From positions 2,418,001 through 2,482,000 of the forward strand of contig JAKNDB010000105.1 of the NCBI GenBank assembly GCA_024305405.1: a DNA stretch of 64,000 nt, in the 5' to 3' direction. Shown here one piece after another: positions 12,639 to 26,779 of the stretch (position 1 is its first letter; the number at the start of each line of letters is the position of its first letter). This DNA comes from Dirofilaria immitis. Taxonomy: Eukaryota; Nematoda; Chromadorea; Rhabditida; Onchocercidae. A model generated the notes under the pieces. It was not told the DNA's origin and did no database searches. It saw nothing but the letters and a program-made list of their open reading frames with translations. Made by a program: the position numbers and the translations under genes.

Positions 12639-15600
12639 CTATATTAGAGTATTTTATTTGATGGAGCTGAATTTTAATAGCAATATAAAATATTTAAATT
12701 TATTGCAGTAATCACTGTAAGTCGAAACAATAACTAAGAAATTATCAATATTTGTTGAAAAACCTGGTACAATGGACAACCACGTAAGGCTTCCAGTTCT
12801 GGCAAAAGATCAGCAAATCGTGGACGTTCTTCTGGATCGTAAATCCAAGCACGTTCCACAATAGCAAAACTATAACCAATAAGTAAACATGATTAAATAT
12901 CAGTCAAGAAATGACAAAAACGACTTACATTTCATTTGGACAAAACTGTGGCTTCTCCAATTTCCCACCATTTTTACAAAAGACATCACCTGCAGTAGAT
13001 AATTATTTCGATGAAAATAATTTTCTGTTCATGTTCATATAAATTTCTTTTGGAATTTTATAAACAAATCAGTCTTCAGAAAGCTTTAAGCTTTTGGTTC
13101 TTTTGCAGTAAATAAAATTCCTTATTATGTCAACGACTGAATGCTGAAATCAAAAAAAATTCCAAATTTTTTAAAATATTTTTTTAATAGGCCGATCGAA
13201 ATTTAAAAACAAGTTGCCCAAATCTGTAGTAGAAATATCTAAAGATTTTCTTAAAAGCTAGCTTCTTTATATTGAATTAAATCAAATTATAGCCATTTTT
13301 ATCAGTGAACCTTGCCTGCACATTATTTTTCCCTGAGAAAGGTTGCTGTCCAAGAGTTAGAATTTCCCACAATAATATACCGAATGACCATACGTCGCTT
13401 TTTGATGTGAAAATACGGTCGTTAATTGATTCCGGTGATAACCATCGCAATGGCAGGAAATCATCACCATGTACACGATAATAATCATTGGTATATATAT
13501 CACGAGCATGACCAAAATCGGCTACAATAAAGAATCAGTGTTTGATAACAAAACTTTATGAGACTTCCGTTATCTCCCTTTCCTTTCCTTCAAAATATGG
13601 TTCAATATTTTTGGATATTTTAGAAATTCTCCAAGTCCAATTTATTTTTATTGCAAACATTTTTATGTGAAAAACTGAGAAACTCAAATGAATGTTTCAT
13701 TTTAGATTAAGAAATGAGTTACCTATTTTTGTAATTCGTGTATTAGCATTTTTCGAAGAAATGAGGCAATTTCTTGCCGCTAGATCTCGATGTACACGTT
13801 TTTTAACTTCTAAATATGCAGCACCACGTCCTACATCAACCATCATTCCTATTAGTTCATATAACGAAAGCTGTGATGGAAGACAATCAGACGGACGGCT
13901 AAATGGTCATTAAGCATAAAACTGAAAAATTCGCAAATATTATTCATTTCGCAAATAAGTAAACAGATAGCACGGGAAAACGAGAGATAACCTGGAACGA
14001 AGAAATCCAAGAAGGTCGCCACCTTCCATGAGTTCAGTAACCAGAAAATATGGCTCCGTTTCAAGCGATACACCCATCAATTTTACAATGTTGGGATGAT
14101 CAAAACTGCTTAAAAAGCAACAAAATTCAATTTAGAATATTATAAATGCAATTCTCGATCAAACCATATTTCGCAAAAATAACAAAACTTACTGCATCAA
14201 GACCGCTTCTTGGAGAAATTTTGTCCGATCTAATTCAGAGAACCCACTTCTTAGAGTCTAAAATTTTGAATTAGTCTTTCTAAATTTCAAGACAATAATA
14301 TAAAATGATCAGAGTTGTCTTTTAACAAAAAATTAATTACGTTAATTGTATAGAGTGGGTTATATAGAAAGCGTTAATTTAGTTGTTGAATTGAATTTAA
14401 AAAAGTTACAGCAGAAATCCAAACTCTAAGACTAGCCTTTACAGCAACTCGAACTGCTTTCGTAGGCCACTGAGGTAATCCATTTGCAACTCCTTCATAA
14501 ACTTCTCCAAAACCTCCTTTTCCAATTATGCGCAAAAGACTGATGTTGTTTTTAGGTACTCGAGGAATGGCTGAAAATAAAATCTATTTAATTTAAAAGA
14601 ATTAAACAGCAAATTATTTAAGATACCGCTTAATAATAACATCACAATATACTTTTCAGGTCATTAATAATTTGTGGAGATAACATATTTCTCTTGATTG
14701 AATTTGTATAACCATGCAAGCTTATATCCTGCAATCGAATCTTAGTGCGCCTCCTGTCATTTCGTTGATAATATACTAAAAGAAAATGTAACATATTTTA
14801 TAAATCACTGCATTATTACTATTGCTACTATTAACCAATTTTTGTACAATATTCGAAGAGAAACGGATTTTTTTAATTCAGAAATTTTTTTTCAAATTTA
14901 GCTATTAATGGAATTTTATCATTAAAAAGCAACACATACTAAACAATGTAGCAATGATAGCAGTAAGTAAAAGGATTGCAATCAGCAGTGTGATGATTAT
15001 AATCCATAATGAATGAGTATGCGATTCCCTAAATACTCTGAAAGTTAAAGTGCAGGAAATTTTTATAACAATTCAGAGTGACAGTGAAAATTGCTGGAAC
15101 AGTAATGCTTTTATAAGCATAAATTAGCGAATGGCTTGTGTTGCCAATAATTTTGGAAGTTAAAGTGAAACATATATCTCCAAATCAATACCACTGTGAT
15201 GCTTCGAATACGCATAAACACCGAAACCTTCTGAGTTTGCGGCTCGAATGCGAAATTCAGCACATTCAGCAAGGAAATTTATTCTCAGCGGTTTCCACCA
15301 CAAACAATCGCCTTCTAATCCTCGCTCGGCTATTTCCCACTCAGCACCTTCATCTGGTCTTCAAAAAATGAAGTTAAAAATTTATGGAAGAATTCTTCGA
15401 TCTGCATTTGACATCTTTAATAAATTTGGCTAAGACAATTCTTCTGTGAAGTTTGAACCTGAATTCAAGGGCGTACGACGTAATTGGTGAACCACCATCG
15501 TTCAGTGGCTTTTCCCAACGGACTATCCATTCGTCGTACTCCTGAACAAGACGAATGCTTGCTGGCGCTGAAGGAGTTCCAGCTGAAATTATGTAGAATT

Positions 15601-18600
15601 TTAGAGGCCGAAAGCTTTTTAATCAAATTTAAATTTCATTAATTTGTCTGTTTTTAATAGTTATAGTTATCAATAAACAGAGTTAAAAACATTACGTTTT
15701 GTTCGAAATTGCTGTGAAACTTGTAGAAATGTTTCGTTGTAGGAATAATCATGATTCGCATAACGATAACTATCTGCATATTCTGCTGCAAAACGGTAGT
15801 CATAAGTAGTGGCTGAATGCAATGCTCGCAAAACTACAGCTACGGATTTTGCATGACCTTCGAAAGATGCATTATATGGTGATTTCCAAATAACATTCAT
15901 TGAGACCTTAAATTAGATATTGCAAAAATCGATAAATCAACCGGAAAAAATTATTTAATTTTGTAATGATTTTTTTCTTGGCAGACTTTCCTTTGACAAA
16001 ATCTCATTAAAATAATATGAGAAAATTCCAAAACTTTATATGGCCCAGATATTATAATTCGTTCTTCTCTTCAAGTCTAAAAAGCAAAAATAACATACGA
16101 CTCGATAATGGATGAATATACGTTTTGGATGAGATTCAGGATCCAGCGAATTCCATCGAAGTACAACAGTAGTGCCAGTGATATTGTCAAGGCGCAATGT
16201 TCCAGCTATGTCCTTCGTACGAACTGATGCTTCTATGGAGTTTCCTTCTATATTATCCACGAATTGTTTGCTTAAATGACTTTCATGGATCGCACGCACC
16301 TAAATTCAAGTATATTAGAAAAATAAACAATGAGGAAATATGAATTTGTCTTTTCCGCCTTACGATAATTCAAGTCAACAAAAATTAAACTAAACAAAAA
16401 TAGCAAGGTATAAGAAAGAAAATCAAATGAGAAGCAAATTATTCAATTATTTCATTATAGTCAACTACATAAACAACATTTTAGAAAAAAAGACAATTAT
16501 GTATTTATATCAATAGAAAAAACATAAGTATGCTTTTTTCTAATGAAAATCACCCAAAATTTATAGTCGGTGGAAGGTCGAAGATTAGAAATCTTTGCAG
16601 AACATGGATCACTCAGACAGGAAACAACATCCGTTGGTGTAGTAGCGTAATACTTTCCTTCAAACTGTTGGGCACCAATTGCTGAAGGTGAAGGTTGCGT
16701 TGCACTAAGCTGACTTATCTGGAACAGATATGCCTTTAATAAATTTGTTTCAATATTATTCACTTAATTAATGATAAGAATCTACTAATAATGGTAATAC
16801 TATTATATTTACTCTTTAAAAGTAACTGAATAAAAAGATAAAGTCATAATTATCAACAATATCAGTTTATCGTTAATGAACGAAACATAATTTATTGGTA
16901 CCACTATTCAAGCTTGCAAGAAGGAGGACTGAAGAGCATTAACATACAATATATTTAATTTCAGGAATTGGTGCATTCGGTTTGGCAGGCAATTTCCAGT
17001 AAAGCAATACAACATCAGGAGTCAAAGCGAAAGCCGCTGGATCCTGCGGCGATGATGGAAAACCATAACCTGTACGAAGCATTTGCACTGCACTAGCGTC
17101 TGATACTGATGTATATCGATTAAACCACGAGATCGATATATCATAACTGAAATAGCAATAGAAAATGATGACACTCGTTTGCACAAAAACTATTAATTAT
17201 CATCTTGCACAACGCAAACATTTTATTAACGCATGTTTTTTGATACTCTTCATTAAATCTATTTCAGTTCCAAATATTCAAATTTATCTAATTTTTGGCA
17301 TATCAACAAAATATTTTTTCTAATTTCTTCTTTGATTCATAATAATGCTTTACTCGGCTTCCTTATCCAGAATACCATTCTCGACATGAAGAACATTGCT
17401 AATGCTATGAATATTGCGAATTTTATCAGACCCTCTTCGCTGAAAATGAATCTCATATTGCGTCGGAGGTAATGAGATACCCTGCAATAAATTGACATAG
17501 AAAAGAGAATGATAAATCATGGCAATAAAACAGTATTAAAATGAAATTGAAGAAAAAACAACTTATAAGAATTAGGTAACCAAAACATACAGGACAAATG
17601 TTGGACAACTGAGGTTCGTTGACTGAGATTAATGCTCCACTTCTCTCCTCATTTTGCACAGTGAACTTAATTTCAGATGCTGGCGGCAAGACAAAACATG
17701 ATCGCTCTGAAACGGATTCAGTTTAGAAAAATTTTTAATTAAAAACGAGTGATTTATCGATTTTCTTACGTTGTCGGATCATGGGTACAATGCAAGTTGT
17801 GATAAAAGCATAGATATATAAATCGAGCTCACATATGCAGATCTTCTGGATATGGTTCCTAATGCAAGCAATTCTTCTGGTTATATGATTTTCATAATAA
17901 AGAGCATTGCTCTGATAAATAAATTAAAAAAATAAAACATTCTGCCTTTCTTCATAAATCTTTGAATTCAGTGCTGTTTTAAACTAACTATATTATATTA
18001 TCCAATATAATTTGGACCTAAAAACTGCAGATACACCATACCGGGAAATGGTTGAGTTGACTGTGTTGCAACGAGGATTTGTTTGAGAGGTGAGCCACTG
18101 ATAGCGATTGGTGTTGCCGTAGAGGAGCTCAATTCATAGACAACGAGCAACGAGGAAGTAACAAAAATATACAATTTATCGGCGATTGCGAACGATAATA
18201 TTGATTTGAGCCCTTTTTCTGCAAAGTCCGATTACTTAATTTTTTTGATTTTCAAACAAGCGAATATCATCACAAAATGTACGGGTTAAATTTGTAACAT
18301 ATGTTTGCTTATCCTAAAAATTTCGGAAAGGAAGAAAAGAGGACGCACCTCCAAATTTTTCCCATTCAAATTTTATTTCTTCGCATTCTGAAGAAGTCAA
18401 ATCGACGCGCACCATGCCATTCCAAGTAAGGACATAAATAGCCGGCAATGATGCCAGATTCCAGACGAAATCAGTCATCATCCATGATACTGTTTCTGAT
18501 TTCAGGCATTCTAATCTAATAAGTAATATTTCAAATTCCATTCTTCCACTTATCATATTTTACAGAATAATAGAAAATACAGATGCGCCTTACATTTCTA

Positions 18601-21600
18601 ATGAAAAAAGGAAACCTAAGAGCCATATTTTCTTCGATACCCGCGTTGAGATCCAATGCAAAAAGTGAGCCATTTTTCGTAAGCAAAAAACCTGTGCTGA
18701 AATTCGTTGAAAGAAATATTTATGGAGAACTGAAAATGATTTTTGAACAAAGTTATCGCCAAGAAAAAATCAAAAATAAGACAAACTTAGAAAACGGGTC
18801 GAAAAGCAGTTGTTTCGCGTCACCGGCACCTAACGAAAGATTCATTATGCAACGTGGTGTAATCATCGAAAGACTCTGAAACTGAAAACTTGATAAGATT
18901 AAATGTATTATGCTTGCGCTTCTTCGACACAGCAATCCTCGTTGAAATCAGTGGATAATAATTGCACATATAACCATATTTAATAAAGACTATATAAAAT
19001 ATTAAATAATATGAATAAATTAAGATACTTGGATGGCATCAAGAGGTAGTTGCATGACACACGATGCTGAAACGAACAACAAACGATTAGCTACCCAATC
19101 AGATGTTAATGCATCCACTTTACCAATCTCACCGCCTATTGAGACCTGAAATTCTTCATAAATTCATTTATTTTAAATTCTCGACTAAAACAATTACTTA
19201 CCTTATGCAGAATATTTTCCACATTATTAGGATCAAGACGCAAAAGGAAAGATTGCACGGAATCAGAATCTTTTCTTATCGAATACAAGTCGTTGCCAAT
19301 GTATGCTATTGATTGTTCTATGATCTGGAAAAAAATTTATTCAAAATTTAAAGCTATTTTCTAGTTTATTTTGTAATATATTAAAATCGTTACTGCTGGT
19401 AGTGGCGGAGTTTGTCTTTTCTCACGAACTAATACTTGGGATGAAGAAGGCAACCAGTTTGATATCGAGAATACATTGTTATTGGAATCAATTGCGAACA
19501 AACGGACCAACGGTCGTAATTCTAAAAATACATATCTGTTCAAATAATTTAGAAATATTCTGAAAGGCAGTTATTAGATGATACATAAAAAATTATCTAA
19601 GGATAAGAAAATCAATTGGAAAGATTCAAACTTTCTAAAATATGTACATTTCACAAGTAGAAAAGCAACTTTATTTTTCAAGGAAAACTTTACTGAACTA
19701 TATTAAACATACACCAACCACTACTATCAATAGTAACAGCTTCCGAGAATGTTTCAAGCTTTGGTTCATTACGAGCAGCTATAGCACAATTGACACTGCC
19801 CGATTTGACACTAAAAGAGTAAAACGTGTTGTGGCAGGTACTTCTGCGACTACTTCATTGAAACCTTCCACTGTGCAGTTGATGAAATAGCCTAATGCTT
19901 CTCCGTTCCACTCCGTTGGTTCATCCCAAAATAAATCCATCAATGCCCGAGCACCATCTACGGTTTTCTATAATATGTCGACGAATTTCACCGGATTTTA
20001 TTGATTTATTGATGTGACTCTATTATTTCGAATCATTAAATTAATATAAAATCATTGAAGAAGTTAATTATCGAAGCTCTTAGAAGCATAAATAAAAGAG
20101 TACAAGTGATGGGATGAAAAAAATTGAACGGGAGGTTTTGAATCATATAATAGATTTTTACGAGAAAAAAGAAACCTGTTGTGTAGCATAGATGGTGAGA
20201 TTTGTTGGAGGAGTTGGTGGTTTAGTTGGTGCTATTAAGCCAGTTTGATTTATTGATGTCAAATCCCGAGCAGTTATTGCTTTGACTTCAACATCATATT
20301 TCTGTTTCGAAGGCCATTGATGAAGAAGAATATCACTTATCGTATAGTTATGCGACAATGAATAATCCACAAAATGTTCGTTACCCCAATGTTCTTTGTA
20401 TAATGTAATCTGAAGTTTCGAGACTTTTATAAGAACATTTATTAAACAAAACAAAAAAGATAGAAAAGTTCTTTATATTAGTTTGAAAATGATCCTTTTC
20501 CATGCAACATTCTACAAGAACAAGGATAAAATAATTCATCACGCGATATTAATCGATAATTTCTTACAATATTTTTAAAACTTCGAGAATTCTTTCGTAG
20601 AATTAGAATTCGTAAAACAAAATAATTCGCAATTTATATATTTGAAAATTCGTAGAATTAAAAAAAGGAAAAACCTTAAAAATGATCTTTCCCTTTCTAA
20701 ACATCGGTTCAATGTTCCACGTGAGCGTGCTTCTAGTATCGTCCGTTGTCAACCCTTGTATGAAGTTAATTGGTTTTATAGATTCCAAATTAAAAATTGG
20801 TGCAAGTGCTACATTCTTGAGAGCCACGTTGATGTTTAATAAATCGAGCTTCTTGTCACAAACACCCATTTCACCCGTTTCAGTAATAAATACCAGTTTC
20901 TCTTTAACAACAATTAACTGTCGCAATCTAAAAGATCCTATTCATTCTACTTCTTGAACGTAATTTAGTATAACTGAAAAGTCTTTTGATAAAATCAAGC
21001 TCCTCAGATCACAAAATCACCCGGCTATTTCTGCCACACATACATTTTCTATGTAAGTGGTTGCATATCAGATAAGAACTTCTTGTTTGGTGACATTAAT
21101 CGGCCAATTATATCACGTTTTATCGAATTATTTGGACCTAGACATTATATTTCGTCGCACTTCTAGAAGTTTTAAAATCATTGTTCACTGAATTTACGTT
21201 GCATAAAATAAAATTAAATACGAGTAGCTAACACGGGAAAATCTTGAGCCGAAGCGATGAAATATGATGTGCGAACATGTTGGTTAAGAGCATATAAATT
21301 TGTTGTCCTGTTTGAAAAACGTATCAAATAGAAAAGTTCGCCCGTTTCATCATCACCTGCTAAACCGTTCACCTCACCACATCCGTTAAAAAATCCACAG
21401 AAATAAATCCTGAAATGTTTTCATAGATGGAAAAGTCCCATCATTTAAAAAAGTGTCGGGAATTCATCATTTTTAAGACAAATAAGTCACTAATCATTTA
21501 AGTTCCTTTTCTTCGTTTTTTTTTGCAACGCTAATATAATAAAATTTTCGATTTAGACATTATGAGATGAGTATACGTAGTTAATCTTTAAAAAACAATC

Positions 21601-24600
21601 AATTTTTATCAATTAAAAGAATTTTCATATTCCTAAGATGATTAACAACTCACTCTTGATCGAATGTGGATGTTAACCGGTATGTCACTATTAAATAATC
21701 AGATGCTATTACAATCAGTGCGTTACGGGACATCACTGTCATGAATTTCACGTTTACTGAATCCAAAAAATGTTGATGGGAACCATCACTGCGAATTCGA
21801 ATTATTCTGCTCTGCAATCCAAAATATTGCATTTGGATTAATTCTCAAAATATTCAGAAGTGCTAAGCATCAGCCAGGGAAAAGTTCAAAGTAAACCTTG
21901 TCGGCTTCAGCGACATATAACGACTTTACCAGTATATCGTACGCAAATACCGTCGCTCCATTTTTCGGTATTGGAGCAGCTAAAATGAGATCAAGGAGTC
22001 TTCTAAACCTTCTGTGTCTAGACGTTCTTGTTTCAGTTAGTTCCAATTTAATTTCTTCGAGAACAAAAGTATATTTTGATCATTCATTGGTACTACTTCT
22101 GTACTTCGAATAATGTATGTTAATCTTTATGCACTGTTTAGTTAATGCCAAAAAGAAACTTACGTAGTGCGTAATTTTCAAATAGATCACCAAGCATTCC
22201 ATAATAATTGATATTATTATTGATCGTTTGATGGAACGCGATAAACAAAGGCTCTGGAAAGTAGGATAAGCAGAAATTTCATTTCAAAAAAGTTTAAAAG
22301 TGTTGCAATGCTTGTGATCAAGAAAGATATGCTTAACAATTTCAGAAAAGATAATTAATCACCTTCAAAAATTAAACGTTTTTTTTCTTATTGAAATGCT
22401 TAGAGAAAGCTGTATGAAATGAAATATAGTACCAGTGAGTGGGGCAAATGCATTATTGACCGCAGTAGCGTAAGAGGAACATATGGCATTGATGCAAGCT
22501 CGAACAAATGCACGATACTGTAGTCCGGGAGAAATAGGTATCAACAGACTAGTTTCATTCAATTGTGTAAATTCCGCTGCTGTATTTTCATTATCTTCGG
22601 CACTAGTTACACGACATTCATAGACCAAGCGACGCCATGCACCTTGTGCTTAAATTTGATTAAGCTTCTTCGACAAGATTTCCCAAAGTTTATTTGAATA
22701 CACTTTGAAAATCATGTATCATTTCTGGAATTTCGCTTTATATCATATTTCAGTGAAATTAAAGTTAAGTATTTGTTCAAATTCCCAAAAATAGATGAAT
22801 CAGAGAATTTTTCGATTGCTTCCTATCAAATTCAAAGGATTATTTGGTTTTGGAAAAGCTAGACTGGCCGGTTTGAAACAAATCACCTTGAAATGGTAGC
22901 AATATTGGGGATTCCCATGTGATTCGCGCAATATTATCAGCTGCTATAAGGCCTATCTTGCTCGGCGAAGATATTGTTATTGGCATCGAACTGTCACGCA
23001 GGAATACAAAATCAACAACTCGACCAGCATACAAATAACGATTCAAACGTATTTTCTAAATATGAAAGATTATGATTTTGGAAAATAAAAACGATTTGGA
23101 ATGCAAAAAAACAATGGAAGTGTGTTAATCAAATAACCCATTTAGTAAATATGATATCGACAGAAAATATATTACCTTTTTCTCGACATCGTATTCTTCG
23201 CCATATAAGCAACTATCCCAGGAATGTGCGTCACCGCAACTGGTTGATATCCAAAACAACCGTTCCTCAAGAAAGTGAGCCTTTTTGATATTATTGTATG
23301 AATCGCTTACTTCAATATTCAGACGAAGATCCGTAACTGATCGATTAACAATGTTTATTGCGAGAATAGAGCCATTTTGTGTTAGAGAAACTAGCCTTAA
23401 TTTCTCAGGTTCCGCTTCGATTGAAAATGCAAGAATAGGCAATTTTTCTGTTGCCGAAAATGGAAGAATTTGGGGGAATCCAGAGGAAACAGTGGTATCG
23501 AAAACACTTCGCCGCCATTCAGTATGCAATATATATGCCTATGATAAAATTTTTCTTGATTTTTCTGGTAAAATAAGTTTAATTGCTATACTGTACTTGT
23601 ACGGTCTAGATAACTTATAATATTTTTCATAAATTATCGAGAAAATTTTTTCATACTCTGTGAATAATTTCTATAAAATTAATGAAAAACTCTTCACCCA
23701 TTCCACGAATCAACTGAAATATATTCAATATAATTAATTGTATTTGTTGTTAAAATTGTCGAATTCTGGCAGCTATCCAAGCCACATCTGGTTGCAAAAA
23801 TTTTTAAATGAAGAATTTACAATATTTTTTTGATTTCGAAATTTTGAAATCTTATTCATAGATAGCAGTGACAGATCTTTGATATCTTTCGTTGAATAAA
23901 AGCCGCCAGATTATATCCTATAGTCATTTTTTCCTTCATCATTGATATTTATAACTTTGGAGTAATTCTAGTATAAAACAGATGAGTAAAGAATAAAATA
24001 CCTCAAGATTCCTTTTTAAAAAGAACGGCATATACAGCGCCTTGCATACGGTCAACATCCATATGAACAATTGCTGTTCCATCCGGAAACCGCAACACTC
24101 CGCTTAATACTTCATCATCATCAATAGTTAACCAATAGATGCTACCGTCATCCAATGCAATCAGTAATCGTTCGGCGGATACAGAGCATAATGCTATAAA
24201 CATACATTTTTGAAGTACATTAGCTTTTTTCATTGCAGTTTTTGTCAAGCTGCAGAACGATTGCAAATAAAATTTAGCACAATGCTTCAGAATGGCTAAC
24301 TTGTTATCAAACTACGCTACTGAAATAATATTCTTAGTATATGACTGAAAATCAAGCATTGCACGCACAGTTCTCTTTTTCAAAAAGGGCGAAATTATTT
24401 GTCACTATAAATGAAAACAATCAATTGATTTTCAACAGAATGTTTCAAATGGAATTTGTAGTTAAAATGATACAAATCAATTACCAGTAATGGATCTACC
24501 AGGCTTTAGCTCGAACGGAATTAGTTTTGGATCAGTAAGAATAGCGTAATCATCAATATCATAAAGTTTCATCACTGATGTGCCGTTCGTAAAAATTAAT

Positions 24601-26779
24601 TTCGCTGCTGATTCTGGTTTTCTTTCTGCAATATATTGAACATAAAATAAAGTGCAATTTGTTGTCAATTGCAACCAATTCCGCTTGACTCTTAATTTTA
24701 ATGTTAGTGGGACTGTTAATCACCTGTATTAATAAGATCAATTTGTAGAGATACACTGGCTGAAGCAGAATCACTGTTTGCATAGCCAATTTCAACACGG
24801 CAGCAATTATCGATCGGTATCCCTTGGAACAAATAGCAACTACTTTCCACCAGCGCTGTTGAGATTTCTCTTTCATCAAATAAGTACAGTGAAATCTATG
24901 AAATAAAGTATCAAGTATCCTATTGAGAAAATTTCAAAATATGTCAGTTCGATTCTAGATTAAATACCAAATACCGAAAGAAAACCTACTTTGTATAAAC
25001 GCTTTAACGCGCTTTTCCAACAAATTACAAAACTGTTCACTGATATTTGCAAGTGAGAAATAACTGTTGGAGGTAGTGGCTTGGAATTATCAGTATCGTT
25101 GACAGGAAGGCGATGTGTAGGAGAAGTGATGGTATAAGTCCGCCAAGATATACATAATCGAAGCTGTAGAAGGAGAATATAAGATAATTCATTAAATAAG
25201 TGAAATACTGATTTCTATCATCTTAACGGCTAAAATACCTGCCGTAATAGCAGTTAAAGTGAGGTTACAAATAGGCAATTAACTCACAGCCAGTAATTAA
25301 TAATACTGAGAGAAAATGACCTCAATTTCTTCATCGAAAACCAAAGGTACATTTATAACTGCTTCCAGGGTTTCGACATTGAATATCTGAAGGAAAATGT
25401 TTTCGGAACAAAAAAGTTTAATTTCAGAAGCTAATTCATAGGATTAAAATTTGGTGTAAAATGATCCGTCAGAATCAGAATTGCCTTTCGCTACAAACAA
25501 CATATTACTTTTATGCAACGATGTTTATTCAACTTTTCTATAAGAAGAGGACCAACACTTATTTATTTGATCTCATTGGACATTATCGTGATCTTGAACA
25601 ACAGTAAACTGACGCATCACTTGCAAATACACATTAATTTGTATTTTCCCAAAATTCAATACCTTTTCAAAAATGGTAATATCCCATGAGATAAACGTAT
25701 TGGCCGGACGACTCTGAACAGCCCACTCTATGTCATCCACTGATATGTCATTGATAATTGAGCTATAATCACTATTTAAACGCCAGACTGTATTGATACC
25801 CATCGGTGAATCGCCTTTGATTGTAACTTGAACATGATTCAGCAAACCTTCAATTAATAACATCTGAAACCTTCAAATTAATAACTTTTTGGGAATGCCA
25901 GTTTTTTTGTCACTGAACAGTAATGCTTGACGAATAGTGCGAGGAATTTTTGATAGATTTATCGATGAACTTCGCAGCTTTCGATTCGACAACTTATAAT
26001 TTGCACAAAAATGTTGCTATCAAAATGAAATTTATTTCACTGACTTTGTAAATGATGAAGAAAAATATCAGTAACAGCCCGGCATCCTTGTTTGCAGCTA
26101 TCTGTTGGCGTCAATTTAGCACAACGCTCTAAGCAAGTCGAATTTGTTGAATCTAGATCTTGGCAACCACTATGACACTATAACAATTTGTTTTCCTGTT
26201 TGGTTCGAAAAAGAAAAGAAATTTACAGATGGCTGGGAGACTTCGCTTCAAGTCAATTTTTTGTAAAACATGATTTAATTCAACTGATGAAATGAAATGC
26301 ATACGTGAACAAAGATAATTTTCCATCTCACGTAATAAAGGTGAAGTATTTTGAATATTACTATTATTATTAATTGTCATTGAAACGAGACTTACAGCAC
26401 TAATTAGATGAGTTAGACCGTTCTCAAGTAATGAAGTATCCCAATCAATTGCTCCACGAGCGAGCGCTATTACCTGCAAATTCTACCGCACATTGCACGA
26501 TGCTCGTAATGTGTACGTGAGATCTTTGAGATGTTTGCTTCGTTATTACTTATGACCTTTCACAAGAAGAAGTTATAGAATTCTCACCAAACTTCGATCA
26601 ACACATTGAGCTTGGCATTGATCCAGTGAATCAGAAAATATAGTTGCTGCTGTGATACTAATTAGCGTCGAGTAAAAGAGATCACCAAGATTGGATAAGC
26701 AATAAGGTACAGAATAAAATGAGATGACATAAATGACGTGAAAAGCACTTACTACAGCACCATTCATAACGTTACCCAC
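11503..26779 (-). CDS. rol-3: ROS1/sevenless/ROL-3-type receptor tyrosine kinase
   Basis: Large single-pass receptor tyrosine kinase at the plasma membrane. The 5' end lies near 26779. A possible signal-peptide exon is followed by cysteine-rich stretches ([15 protein letters not shown] at 26573-26650; CLERCAKL and SCKQGCRA at 26045-26163). The ectodomain (about 15.1-26 kb) has beta-propeller-like pieces (23125-23520, 24003-24266) and repeated fibronectin III modules. Examples are [14 protein letters not shown] near 20200, [20 protein letters not shown] near 22500 and [14 protein letters not shown] near 15210. One transmembrane segment (exon 14940-15028) leads to a kinase domain with all catalytic motifs (listed separately) and a serine-rich tail ending at 11503. 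The combination of FN3, propellers and a YxxxYY activation loop fits ROS1, SEV and C. elegans ROL-3. Joins between ectodomain exons were not all resolved, and the exact start codon is uncertain. Confidence 0.85.
12764..14570 (-). other. Tyrosine kinase domain of the ROS1-like receptor
   Basis: Seven exons read in order on the minus strand: 14437-14570, 14193-14257, 13992-14103, 13723-13898, 13316-13521, 12929-12989 and 12764-12869. Visible motifs: glycine loop [15 protein letters not shown] lysine; alpha-C glutamate in FLQEAVLM; hinge region [15 protein letters not shown]; catalytic loop [12 protein letters not shown] followed by [16 protein letters not shown] in place of [23 protein letters not shown]; and [11 protein letters not shown]. 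The YTNDYY activation loop is the insulin-receptor/ALK/ROS pattern. Every catalytic residue is present, so it should be an active kinase. Two of its introns read best with GC donors (after 14437 and after 13316). Confidence 0.93.
14940..15028 (-). other. Transmembrane exon of the ROS1-like receptor
   Basis: An 89-base exon with acceptor TTTAG and donor GTATGT. It encodes [19 protein letters not shown] and further aliphatic residues, about 22 hydrophobic residues in all. It joins in phase to the juxtamembrane exon 14653-14775 ([16 protein letters not shown]), whose basic residues fit a stop-transfer, cytosolic side. This fixes the topology: FN3 modules outside, kinase inside. Confidence 0.9.

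Noticed and set aside
20603..20957. Several ORFs on both strands within the receptor kinase ectodomain
   Set aside because: The minus-strand frame fits the ectodomain; the plus-strand ones are antisense shadows.
26573..26779. A fully unspliced first exon starting [10 protein letters not shown] as the definite N-terminus
   Set aside because: A strong GTAAGT donor inside the hydrophobic stretch leaves it open whether this is a signal peptide or an intron, so I did not assert the start codon.
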